Positions 15,342 to 23,779 of a stretch of DNA of 26,013 nt are shown in pieces. Made by a program: the position numbers and the translations under genes. The stretch is from SOKP01 sp048887165 (lineage in GTDB: Archaea > Asgardarchaeota > Lokiarchaeia > Sigyniarchaeales > SOKP01), in contig JBHLJZ010000051.1 in NCBI GenBank assembly GCA_048887165.1, forward strand, positions 1 to 26,013, in the 5' to 3' direction. Position 1 is the first letter of the stretch. Each line of letters starts with the position of its first letter. The notes beneath the pieces were generated by a model. It was not told the origin of the DNA, did no database searches, and saw only the letters and a list, made by a program, of their open reading frames with translations.

Positions 15342-15541
15342 TCACCTCACTTTAGAAATGTTATTTATAATCATTTTAATAGAGATTTATAGTTAGTGTT
15401 ATAAAAATTCTTGGTTAAGTACGATAAATTGAATATTTTGTTATTTATTAAATCTTTCGATAATTATTTATCGATCTTTTAAATAAAATAGTAAATAGCT
15501 AATCATATAATTGAAAAGGCGATTTCATTCTCAAGTTGATT

Positions 15542-17260
15542 TTAATGATAAAGATATAAAAACCGCTCCATATAATAAAGAAAGATCTGGTTATAATACC
15601 CGGAAAAATAAAAATCACATGCATGTCCGCCTAATAGCATCCATATGATTGAACATTCTTGATTTCCATGATCCAAATAAGCATTTCTAAAGTCATTTAC
15701 AATACCAAAATAATTAATAATATCATGGGTTCCTTGAAAAATTAAACAAGGAGGGCTATTATTTTCAATCATCATTTCAGGATTCAGAAATTCTTCCTTC
15801 CCATCAATTCCAAAGAAATTTAAAAGCCCGTTTGCAGGGTAATATGGAATATATCCCTTGATTGTTAAGTTTTGACTGAACAAGTCAGGATAAGAACCAC
15901 TTGTTGCGGCTAAAGATACCGCACACGCAAGATGACCTCCTGCTGATCCTCCACTTATGAAGACAGAATCCAAATTTGCTTTATATTCAACCGAGTGATT
16001 GGAAAGATATTTGGTAAAAATTCCTATATGGCGAACCATGTCATCTACATTAAAATCGCCTGCTTTATATTTAGGTGTAATTAGACTATCGCGTAGCCCA
16101 TATTGAATATCAAATACAACATAACCTTGTGCTGCGAAATACTTATTCATCTGAAGCATATTAAAGGTTCCTTTATCTCCCATAATCCAACTGCCACCAT
16201 GTATCCGTATAATTGTTGAATTTGTACCCGGAAGATTTTCTTCCCTATCTAAAGGCATATAGGCATCAAAGTACAAACTTATTCCTTCTCCACAATAGAA
16301 TAAGGTATTTCTTTCGATTATGCATTCTTTAGGTTGAATTCCTAAAAAGTAGCTCGGTGTGCTAAATGGTGTTTTTAGAAAATAATTTTCTACTTCAGCA
16401 GGGATTTTAGTTTCCCACTCCTTTCCAAAGGTAGCAGAAAAATTTTTTTCTGCATTAAAAATTGTAAAACTGGTTAAACCTAATGGCATAATTAAGAGAA
16501 CCGATACAGTTGCACCTATTATAGCATTTCTATAAAATTTCTTCCGACTTAATTTTGGTCCTTTTAATTTTAGAAATAATATTGTATTTGCAAAAAAGAT
16601 CAATGAAAAAAAGATCCCAAATTGAGCTGAGATTATAGCGATAAATGTTGTTAGGATTTCGAATGAACCGACAACAATTACAAGACCAAATAGAATTCCA
16701 ATAATAAATGTGATTCTGCTAAATATAGTTAAAATTCTTTTTAAATTCTTTATGACTCTTAAATGTCTTCCAACTCTATTAACTTCTTGAGATAAATCCC
16801 ATAAAGTCTTGTTTTTGATGTTTTTAATATTTATTACAGCAATTGAAAGAGCAAATACCAAAATACCAAAAAAGCATAAGTGAATCATTATATATGCTCC
16901 CAAATTATCAATTAAACTGTATGAAAGTGAAGATGAAAGAAGTAAATTTCCAATAATCATACATAAATAGGCTAAGATCGTAAAGAAAATATTTAAGTAA
17001 CAAATTAGATTTAACTTATTCCCAAGTTTGGTTGATTTATTAATTCTTATAGAAGTTAAGTAAGCCAAAAATAAGTTTTCAAAAAGAGTAATAGATAAAA
17101 GAACTCCGAATATATCCCATAAAATAGAATATGTTGGTATTATAATGTAAACTATTCCTAAGACTATGCATATTGAATTTAAATTAAAGCTAAATATACT
17201 GAGATTCTTGACATTGAGTTGGTTTCTGAATTTACTAAAGTATTCTTTAATTTTTATCAA
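15542..17260 (-). CDS. Membrane-fused alpha/beta-hydrolase (esterase/lipase)
   Basis: 572 residues. Residues 1-265 contain about six to seven membrane helices. After them, residues ~340-572 form an alpha/beta hydrolase of the acetyl-esterase/hormone-sensitive-lipase type. The oxyanion motif H-G-G-S-W starts at 354, the nucleophile elbow S-G-G-S-A-G-G-H has Ser439, and the other triad members are Asp513 (T-H-D) and His546 (G-G-H-A). All catalytic residues are present. The active domain follows the last helix and could act on membrane or envelope esters; which side it faces is not certain. The start is TTG at 17260. It lies between the two selD copies on the same strand, with its own upstream gap. 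No functional tie to selenium is visible. Confidence 0.83.
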   Translation of the reverse strand: MIKIKEYFSKFRNQLNVKNLSIFSFNLNSICIVLGIVYIIIPTYSILWDIFGVLLSITLFENLFLAYLTSIRINKSTKLGNKLNLICYLNIFFTILAYLCMIIGNLLLSSSLSYSLIDNLGAYIMIHLCFFGILVFALSIAVINIKNIKNKTLWDLSQEVNRVGRHLRVIKNLKRILTIFSRITFIIGILFGLVIVVGSFEILTTFIAIISAQFGIFFSLIFFANTILFLKLKGPKLSRKKFYRNAIIGATVSVLLIMPLGLTSFTIFNAEKNFSATFGKEWETKIPAEVENYFLKTPFSTPSYFLGIQPKECIIERNTLFYCGEGISLYFDAYMPLDREENLPGTNSTIIRIHGGSWIMGDKGTFNMLQMNKYFAAQGYVVFDIQYGLRDSLITPKYKAGDFNVDDMVRHIGIFTKYLSNHSVEYKANLDSVFISGGSAGGHLACAVSLAATSGSYPDLFSQNLTIKGYIPYYPANGLLNFFGIDGKEEFLNPEMMIENNSPPCLIFQGTHDIINYFGIVNDFRNAYLDHGNQECSIIWMLLGGHACDFYFSGYYNQIFLYYMERFLYLYH

Positions 17261-17503
17261 TTTCTTTTTATCTTAATTAAATTTAGATTATTTTTCACAA
17301 ATGCTTACTTAACCCTGCTAAAAATACTACCCCGGAGCACTTAGCTAAAATCTTAATAAAAGAACTTTTATAAAAATTTTTAGTTTTAGTAAATAATTAG
17401 AAATTTTATATTAAAAATCAAACAAAATCTGTATTTCAATTATCATTAATTATAAAAGAATTTCATAAAATAAAGAGAAATGGATATTCTAAATTATTTA
17501 TTA
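17261..17503. other. Intergenic gap between esterase and selD copy 2, with a GC-rich patch
   Basis: AT-rich except for a patch near 17312-17350 containing ACCCTGCTAAAA and CTACCCCGGAGC. The patch contrasts with its surroundings. It sits 5' of the esterase gene on its coding strand and could be part of its leader. I found no convincing tRNA, SECIS or open frame in it. Confidence 0.3.
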
Positions 17504-17570
17504 CCGATGCCGTGGCGCAACGGAATTCTCAATAAGTACTCATTTTTATTTACTTATATCATTGACATCG
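17504..17570 (-). promoter_or_regulatory. SECIS element of selD copy 2 (eukaryote-like)
   Basis: Starts right after the TAA stop. Minus strand: closing helix CGATGTC/GGCATCG (one U-G pair); core ATGA; helix ATAAGTA/TACTTAT; apical loop opening A-A-T-A-A-A-A; 3' core T-G-A-G; extra hairpin CCGT-TGCGCC-ACGG before the closing helix. The hairpin loop and inner pairs differ from copy 1 while the stem is kept, which supports a real RNA fold. It carries the same eukaryote-type ATGA/AA/GA core as copy 1. Confidence 0.88.
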
Positions 17571-18608
17571 TTAAACTTCTATTAATTCAATATGTTCAGC
17601 GTTATCAGAAACTCGAACATATTTAGGTTTATTTATATTATCGATTGTTCCTACGATCCAATTTGACACACTATATCGACTTTTTAGGGTATATGAAAAT
17701 TCTTCAGCGTATTCATGATCCACTGAAAGAAGCATTCCCCCAGCAGTTTCTGGCATTTTACATTCATCGTATTTATAACCAAACTCATATGAAAGATCAC
17801 TTGTTAATTTTATACTAGGGATTCTTTCGATTAAAGCAGAAAATTTAGAGTGCTGTAACATTTCATTTAAATGTCCTGCAAGTCCAAATCCACTTACATC
17901 AGTCATAGAATGAACAAAAGATACATCTTCATATGAATGAATTGCTCTTACTACATTTTTTAGAGGCATTGTCATAAGTTTAATTGCTAAATCAATCGAT
18001 TTATCGATTTCTGTCATGGAATAATGATTAAGTAAATCAGGATAATTCTTCTGTAATCTATATGCTGCCATTATAGCTTGATTTCCGATCGGTTTAGTTA
18101 AAATTAATTTATCCCCATATTTCACGGAATTCTTCTTTATTAATTTATTTTTATCCACGAATCCAGAAGCTTCTCCACCTATTAATGGCCACTCAGAATA
18201 TATAGTATGTCCTCCAAGAACTTTAGAACTAATTTTATTCTCCATAAAATTTCTGATACCTTTTATTAGTCCTTCAGCAACATACAATGGCATATTTTTC
18301 TTCAGACCTAGAAAAACAAGCATCCCAGAAATATCAAGCACATTAAGTGCAAAAACATCATTTGTTACATTTGCAGCTGCAATTTCTCCTTGAAGTTCTG
18401 GTTCATCAATGATGGGGGCAAAAATATCAATATTTTTTACCATTACAAGATCAGTATTAGGTACTGTAATAATCGCAGAATCTTCAATATCCCCTTTCAA
18501 TCCAGCTCCTTTCAATAGAATATCTAACTTTTCAGCGGATAATTTACAGTTTCATCCAAAAAGTTTCGTTTGCAGTGTCAATCGATAACTTTCTTGTTCT
18601 AGTAACAT
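17571..18608 (-). CDS. selD: Selenophosphate synthetase with in-frame UGA (Sec19), copy 2
   Basis: A second full selD. From the ATG at 18608 (GAGGTG just upstream) it encodes 345 residues with an in-frame UGA at 18554-18552, giving L-F-G-U-N-C-K-L at residues 16-23. The catalytic Sec19 and Lys22 are in the same places as in copy 1. Later motifs are N-D-V-F-A-L, G-G-H-T, L-T-K-P-I-G and D-V-S-G-F-G-L-A-G-H, all intact, so both copies look active. Divergence is spread through the gene, so the duplication is old. It lies 126 bases after the HEAT-protein gene on the same strand and is followed directly by its SECIS. Without recoding it would be called as a 314-residue fragment lacking the active site. 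Confidence 0.93.
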
Positions 18609-18734
18609 ACACCTCGCTACTTTTTTTTTATATTTTCAGTTATTGTAAAATTAAAAAATTAATTGAATATATTATTATTTTCGTTATAAATTATTTAATA
18701 TTTCGATAGAAATCTTAAATTATCTAATATTTTA

Positions 18735-21536
18735 TTAAGGGAGCAAAAGATCAATTTTCTTAGTTGTATTTCTAGTAGCTCCAAATGAATCTTTATAATA
18801 AAGATTTAGATTTATTTCATCTGCTGAAGGATCAGCAAGATTTTTTTCAATATTTTTCTTTAATTTTAAAACATAATTAAATTTGAAGACATTTCCCGGT
18901 TTAATTTCTTTTAAGAATAAATATTTTGGAAATGATTCTTTCTTTAGGAAAGTTAAATAAGAAGGTATCTTGAGTGAAATTTGTAAGTCTTTAAAACTGA
19001 GGTTTGTCGGATTATTTAACTTGAAATTAAAATATATTTTATTTCCAATGGTTTTTATATTTTTAAAAAACAAAAGATCTTTTATTTCAATAAAATCGTC
19101 TCCAATTTTGGGTAAATAGAGACTATCTTTAATTACCTTAGCATTCAATTTTCTTTTATGTATAAATTTCAATATTAAATCTTTAAGAATATCAATGTCC
19201 AAATCCATATAGGAAGCAAGGCTATCTAAATTGATGGGATTCATTATTTCTAAATAATATTTAATGTGATTTAGATATAACTTATTATAACTTCTCTGAT
19301 TGAATGCTTTCAATTTACTAATAAGCAATTCTTTTGTTGAGGTAAACTTTGTAATATAAGGCCTGACATATAAATTAAAGATATTGTTTTCTTCAGTAAT
19401 TTTACCAATAATATTATCAATCTGAGTATCATATTCAAGAATAAAATTTTGAATCTGCTTTGTGTTCATCTCAATTAGCTTGGTACCATCTACAAATTCA
19501 TTTTTTTGGATTAACATCTCTAGTTTTGAGTTTAACTTATCAAAATTGTCGTTAAATCTCTTAAATCCTTCAATGCTCTGAGTGATAATTGATTGAATAT
19601 GTCCTTGAAACAATTGAAATCCCAATTCATTTTTGATTCCATTTATTTTTTGATCTTCAGCTGCGATTTTTGAACTTCTAATGAAATAATTTATAAGCTT
19701 ATCATTTATGATTCTAATTTTCCTATCTAAATTGCTTAAATATTCTTGGATTTCAATTTTAGCCTCAACCCATTTTCTTAATAAATCTTTAAAAATTTCA
19801 TCAAATTCTACATTATTTACTAATATATCTCTTATATCATCGTCTAATTTAAATAAATAATTTCTCAATTGTGTAATTGTTGTAAATTTTTCTTCCAGTT
19901 CTTCATTATGAGTTTGACTTGATAAAAATTTATCGAGATCCTCTGGAAATCTATAATCTTTCACATAATCAAATTGTGCTTTTAAAATATTTATTCTATC
20001 TTCTAAAAGTTTTACTTTTGTTTTTAGAGATATTGTAAATTCTGCTTTTTTCTCTTCGAATATTTCAGATATGAAACTTTTAATGATACTTAATTCATCA
20101 ATTATTAATACCTTGGTTTCTTGCCAATCTTCTATTAAATTGAAAGCAAGACGTTTATATTCAAATCTATTAAGGTTTTTATTAAACCTCTTTATTTTTT
20201 TAAGGGTATCCGAATATATCTTATTTAATTTAATTTCAGTATCATGGAATTTGAAATTCTTTATGTAAGAATTCATTTTTTCTCTGAATTGAGCAGGAAT
20301 TTTTTGGAATTCACGAATTTTATCTTGGAATATTTCTAATTCCTCGTTAACTTTACGAATTGTTTCGTTTATGTCCTTAAAGTTATTTTCAATAATTTTT
20401 AGAGTGCTAATGATTTCATCCTTAACATCAGGATCTTTTTCTTCTTTAAGGATCTTTTCTAATTCTATAAAGACCCAAACAGCTACTTTTTTACTTTCTA
20501 AAATAAAGCAAACATTTCTAAGTAAAACTATTGCTTTTTTTCTTTCTCTCCAATATTTCGATTCTAATTTGTACAAATTTTTTGTTATCTCATTTTCTAT
20601 CTCAACTTGATATTCTTCATATAAACGTTTAAAAACTAAAGAAACTGCTTCTCTTACATTTTCACTCGGATTTTCAAATTCTTCGAATATATAACTAAAA
20701 ATCTCAGTCATATTTGCCTGACTTAAATAATAGAGCGCATTTATTATTACATTTCTAAAATCTGAGTCTCCTGTATTAAGAGAGTTTATTAAGTTTGCCC
20801 AAATTTGATCAAAATTGTTTTCAGCAATATTAACTAATGCGTCAATTACTTTCAGTTGAATTCGATAATCATTTTCTTTCAATAAGTTAATTAATTTAGG
20901 AATTATTGGGATAATTTCTTTACCATCCTTACCAATCTCACCAAATAACCAAATAATGAGTTCTTTTACTCGAGACTTTTCGTTATAAAGAAGATTTAAT
21001 AGGACATAAATAATTTTTTCTTTAGAAAGAAAATAAGTCCCTAAAATCTTTAATAACTCTGCAGCAGATCTAGCCACATCATCATCTTCATCTCTTAAAT
21101 TAACAATAACAATTGATAATAATGGTTCAAGATCTCTGATTTTGGTATAGTCCTGATTAAGAATTCTAATTAAAGTTTTTATTACTTGAAACTTTACTTT
21201 CCAATCTTCATCCATTAATTTCTCAGTAAATTCATCTATGAAATCTTGAAGTTCATTTTTTTCGATATGTAAAAATAAGATGAGATTTCCCATTATTTTT
21301 ACTGATAACCGTCGTACTGCAGGTTCATGGTCATAAAACCTAGTTTTTATCTTATCTATGAGATCAATCAATAAATTTGGTCTGTATATGGAAATTTGAT
21401 AAAGAATTTCTAAAGTTACAAGTCTAATCCATGAATTAGGGTCTTTTATAAATGAAGAAAGATTTTTAACTGACCGTAAGGAAATAGAAGGTGATTTATC
21501 ACAGATATTATTTAATAAAGTGAGACTTCTATACAC
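18735..21536 (-). CDS. HEAT-repeat / coiled-coil protein with winged-helix-like and beta-sandwich C-terminus
   Basis: 933 residues from a GTG, probably incomplete at the N-terminus (see 21537-21725). Residues 1-~390 are HEAT-type helical repeats, e.g. D-P-N-S-W-I-R-L-V-T-L-E-I-L and D-E-D-D-D-V-A-R-S-A-A-E-L-L. Residues ~390-740 are long charged coiled-coil-like helices. Residues ~765-815 look like a small winged helix (I-N-L-D-S-L-A-S-Y-M-D-L-D-I-D-I-L-K-D-L-I). The last ~100 form beta strands with N-N-P-T-N-L-S-F-K-D-L, like an immunoglobulin-type appendage. HEAT solenoid plus terminal beta-sandwich recalls adaptin-type trafficking proteins. It is upstream of selD copy 2. A scaffold role is likely; the trafficking link is inference. 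Confidence 0.72.
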   Translation of the reverse strand: MYRSLTLLNNICDKSPSISLRSVKNLSSFIKDPNSWIRLVTLEILYQISIYRPNLLIDLIDKIKTRFYDHEPAVRRLSVKIMGNLILFLHIEKNELQDFIDEFTEKLMDEDWKVKFQVIKTLIRILNQDYTKIRDLEPLLSIVIVNLRDEDDDVARSAAELLKILGTYFLSKEKIIYVLLNLLYNEKSRVKELIIWLFGEIGKDGKEIIPIIPKLINLLKENDYRIQLKVIDALVNIAENNFDQIWANLINSLNTGDSDFRNVIINALYYLSQANMTEIFSYIFEEFENPSENVREAVSLVFKRLYEEYQVEIENEITKNLYKLESKYWRERKKAIVLLRNVCFILESKKVAVWVFIELEKILKEEKDPDVKDEIISTLKIIENNFKDINETIRKVNEELEIFQDKIREFQKIPAQFREKMNSYIKNFKFHDTEIKLNKIYSDTLKKIKRFNKNLNRFEYKRLAFNLIEDWQETKVLIIDELSIIKSFISEIFEEKKAEFTISLKTKVKLLEDRINILKAQFDYVKDYRFPEDLDKFLSSQTHNEELEEKFTTITQLRNYLFKLDDDIRDILVNNVEFDEIFKDLLRKWVEAKIEIQEYLSNLDRKIRIINDKLINYFIRSSKIAAEDQKINGIKNELGFQLFQGHIQSIITQSIEGFKRFNDNFDKLNSKLEMLIQKNEFVDGTKLIEMNTKQIQNFILEYDTQIDNIIGKITEENNIFNLYVRPYITKFTSTKELLISKLKAFNQRSYNKLYLNHIKYYLEIMNPINLDSLASYMDLDIDILKDLILKFIHKRKLNAKVIKDSLYLPKIGDDFIEIKDLLFFKNIKTIGNKIYFNFKLNNPTNLSFKDLQISLKIPSYLTFLKKESFPKYLFLKEIKPGNVFKFNYVLKLKKNIEKNLADPSADEINLNLYYKDSFGATRNTTKKIDLLLP

Positions 21537-21725
21537 TAGCTCTTTATCTATGTTTTCTTGATTCTCTAATACTTCAAAAATCTCATCAGCAGCTTTCTCG
21601 TAATTTCCGCTGAGGATTAAACCTTCTATTTTCTCTTCGTCTAAAGTAAGAATGATGTCACACTCACGAGCTTTTGTAATTGTAATTTTGAATTTACTAT
21701 TGCAATAATCTCTTTTGACGTTTAA
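21537..21725 (-). other. Open, coding-like N-terminal extension of the HEAT protein without ATG/GTG/TTG
   Basis: The frame of the HEAT gene stays open for 63 more codons up to a TAG at 21728-21726. The added sequence reads as a normal helical segment, e.g. L-D-E-E-K-I-E-G-L-I-L-S-G-N-Y-E-K-A-A-D-E-I-F-E-V-L, and joins smoothly to the HEAT repeats. It has no ATG, GTG or TTG. ATT codons at 21686 and 21680 are the best-placed candidates and would add 50 or 48 residues. A TATA-like TTTTTATAGTT lies just upstream. A sequence error is the alternative. Confidence 0.55.
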
Positions 21726-21838
21726 CTATAAAAATGTTTTTCCAAAAATAACATAAAAATATAACATTTTAAAGTTAATGAGAATAAAAAACAAAAAATA
21801 GAAGGTGTTAAATATAAATATAAAATTTTGTATAGAAT

Positions 21839-22387
21839 TTACTCATATAATTCTATTATCGCAGTTCCCGGTGTTGCTATTCTTTCTCTATAACTTAAAA
21901 TACCTTCTGGAACTTGTTTGGTTTTAACCAATCCTTGTTCAATATCTTTTTCTGAAATATATCCTCTTTCTCCAGCTTCAAATTGTTTAATCAGTTTTCC
22001 ATCCGGATCTTTAATATCTATATTAGTAAACGTTGTCTGAGTAACGTCAAAATAAACTCTTTTTCCCTCAATTTTAGAGACTTTTCCTTCAGTCACTAAA
22101 AGATCTCCACATCTTACCATTCCCCTCATATCGACTGCTACTTCTATTAGTTTTCCAAATGTTCCATGCTCTAAGAAATCTTCGAATAATTTGGTGATAA
22201 ATCCAAAACTAAATAACCCATGAGCTATTATTCCCTTTAAACCAGCCTTTATTGCTATTTCGTCATTAGTATGGATTGGATTTGTATCACCTGATGCTTT
22301 AGCATATTCTCTTAATAATTCTCTAGTAATTCCATCAAATTCATTTTTAATAACTTTTCCTACTTCAATATCAGATGTTTTAACCAT
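21839..22387 (-). CDS. MaoC-type (R)-hydratase / hydroxyacyl dehydratase, HadB-like
   Basis: 182 residues, a hot-dog fold dehydratase. The hydratase-2 motif is complete: G-D-T-N-P-I-H at residues 33-39, with catalytic Asp34 and His39, followed by G-I-I-A-H-G-L near 52-58. The family adds or removes water across 2-enoyl-CoA or acyl-carrier thioesters. The start ATG has a strong ribosome site, GGAGTGAT, 5-7 bases upstream. It lies 23 bases after the gene for a HadA-like partner, so the pair probably forms one operon and one heterodimer, with this subunit holding the active site. A C-terminal extension of about 45 residues goes beyond the core fold. The substrate is unknown; fatty-acyl metabolism is the usual setting. 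Confidence 0.87.
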   Translation of the reverse strand: MVKTSDIEVGKVIKNEFDGITRELLREYAKASGDTNPIHTNDEIAIKAGLKGIIAHGLFSFGFITKLFEDFLEHGTFGKLIEVAVDMRGMVRCGDLLVTEGKVSKIEGKRVYFDVTQTTFTNIDIKDPDGKLIKQFEAGERGYISEKDIEQGLVKTKQVPEGILSYRERIATPGTAIIELYE

Positions 22388-22410
22388 TTTTTATCACTCC
22401 TATAACTAAA

Positions 22411-22911
22411 TTAATACCCTCCTGGTCTAATGGCTGCTGTTACTGTTGGCTTTACAACCATTTCACCATCTTGATTCTTCACTTCAACATGTAAATCTGC
22501 AAAAAAAATCATATTCTTTTCAATCACCCAAGCCTTTCCCCATTTAGCAGTTATTTCTAGTTTATCACCAGGTTTAGCTTCTACACACCCTTCCCAATCA
22601 TATTTCTGACCTGCGTGTAACAATTTCCCAGGATTAAGTATAAAAGGACGTTCTTTTCCATCTTGCACTAGTTTCATTCCCAACAATAGTTTATAAAGTG
22701 CTTTTATAGTGAAATTGTTTGCAAAAGCATGACATGCAACAACCCCTTCTTCTTCAAGGCCAATATATTTCTTGTCAGTAATTCCATAAACCTTTGCAAA
22801 ATCGACTAAAGTTTTATATCTTACATTAAATTTTACTGAACCTGGTATTTCTTTGCCAGAAAGATTATTAACTAAAAAATCAGCATTTTTCTTTATTTTT
22901 TCATCATCCAT
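22411..22911 (-). CDS. HadA / FAS1-like dehydratase N-terminal domain protein
   Basis: 166 residues resembling the non-catalytic or substrate-binding half of two-part MaoC dehydratases. Helical start (K-I-K-K-N-A-D-F-L-V-N), then hot-dog strands and a mid segment L-H-A-G-Q-K-Y-D-W-E-G, which is typical of this half. No D-x-N-P-x-H motif is present, so it should depend on the next gene for catalysis. ATG at 22911 with a TATA box about 40 bases upstream; first gene of the operon. Its spacing to the HadB-like gene (23 bases) and the complementary motifs suggest a heterodimeric (3R)-hydroxyacyl dehydratase. The exact substrate cannot be told. Confidence 0.8.
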   Translation of the reverse strand: MDDEKIKKNADFLVNNLSGKEIPGSVKFNVRYKTLVDFAKVYGITDKKYIGLEEEGVVACHAFANNFTIKALYKLLLGMKLVQDGKERPFILNPGKLLHAGQKYDWEGCVEAKPGDKLEITAKWGKAWVIEKNMIFFADLHVEVKNQDGEMVVKPTVTAAIRPGGY

Positions 22912-22945
22912 TTTGATTACACTTAAAAATATCTATTTTGAAATT

Positions 22946-22959
22946 ATTTTATATATATT
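22946..22959 (-). promoter_or_regulatory. TATA box for the hadA/hadB-like operon
   Basis: On the minus strand AATATATATAAAAT, about 41 bases before the ATG at 22911. Transcription should start near 22926, leaving a leader of about 15 bases, so translation of the first gene may not depend on a ribosome binding site. Confidence 0.55.
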
Positions 22960-23032
22960 ATTTTAATGTGATACTAATTAAAACTTTAGTTACATTTATT
23001 ACATTTTGTTAAAAATGATTTTAAGCTATAAA

Positions 23033-23764
23033 TTACTTCTCAAAAATAATTCTAGTAAAAATTTTACTTTGTTTATTAGTAGAAGTGAAATAAGTTAGTA
23101 TTCTCAAATCAGTACTGACTCCATTAAGAATAATTGAATTTATTCTATACGAATCAATAAGTTCTGTTAAGTAACTATCAACTGGTCTTGTCTGCTCTTT
23201 CATTATTGATGAATTATTATAAATTTTCGCTAAGCCTCCCTTATTTTTTAACATTTTAAATTCTGGAGTAGTTAATTCATTAACTACACGATTATTTTTA
23301 TCCAAAATTCCATCTACTGCTTTAATTAGAAAGCATTCATCTAATCCTAGTTTATATGCACAATATAATGCAATTGAATCAGATGTAACATTCCAACTAT
23401 GAGGTAGAGGATCTTCGCGCTTAAATTCTTTATAGGGTAAAAATATTGAAAATATCCTTTTCACCTTCTTAAAATTGTTAAAATTTTCGATAATTTCTAG
23501 ATGTGGAAATTTCACTTTTAACGTTTTCCCATTATAGTTCATTGAGTATATTGCTATCCAATGAGCAAGCTCATCATTAATTTTAAATTCGCTATATATC
23601 TCTCTTACAAAGTTTGCTAACGAACCTCCACCAGGGATTATTAAAATTTTTTCAATTATATGGTCTTCATATAATTGAGTTAATTGAGCTAATGTATTTA
23701 TTAAATTCTTACTATTATCCAAAATTTGACCACTTATTTTAAAAATCGCGGAATCAATCGTCAT
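23033..23764 (-). CDS. mfnE: MfnE-like aminomethylfuran phosphate kinase (amino-acid kinase family)
   Basis: 243 residues of the amino-acid kinase fold: K-I-S-G-Q-I-L at the start, the glycine loop I-I-P-G-G-G-S-L-A-N near 44-53, and a H-W-I-A-I-Y-S-M-N segment. That segment resembles the H-W-M-A-I motif of MfnE, which phosphorylates aminomethylfuran-phosphate to the diphosphate in methanofuran synthesis. It follows an mfnF-like gene by 15 bases on the same strand, and mfnE/mfnF are consecutive steps, so context supports the call. The family alone would also allow UMP kinase or isopentenyl-phosphate kinase. Methanofuran carries C1 units in the H4MPT pathway. Soluble, cytoplasmic. Confidence 0.72.
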   Translation of the reverse strand: MTIDSAIFKISGQILDNSKNLINTLAQLTQLYEDHIIEKILIIPGGGSLANFVREIYSEFKINDELAHWIAIYSMNYNGKTLKVKFPHLEIIENFNNFKKVKRIFSIFLPYKEFKREDPLPHSWNVTSDSIALYCAYKLGLDECFLIKAVDGILDKNNRVVNELTTPEFKMLKNKGGLAKIYNNSSIMKEQTRPVDSYLTELIDSYRINSIILNGVSTDLRILTYFTSTNKQSKIFTRIIFEK

Positions 23765-23779
23765 TTTAGTTTGTCTCTT

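Noticed and set aside
15458..15473. Hairpin CGATAA / TTATCG between selD copy 1 and the esterase.
   Set aside because: It lacks the SECIS core bases and is not followed by a T-run; it could be a weak structure but nothing supports a function.
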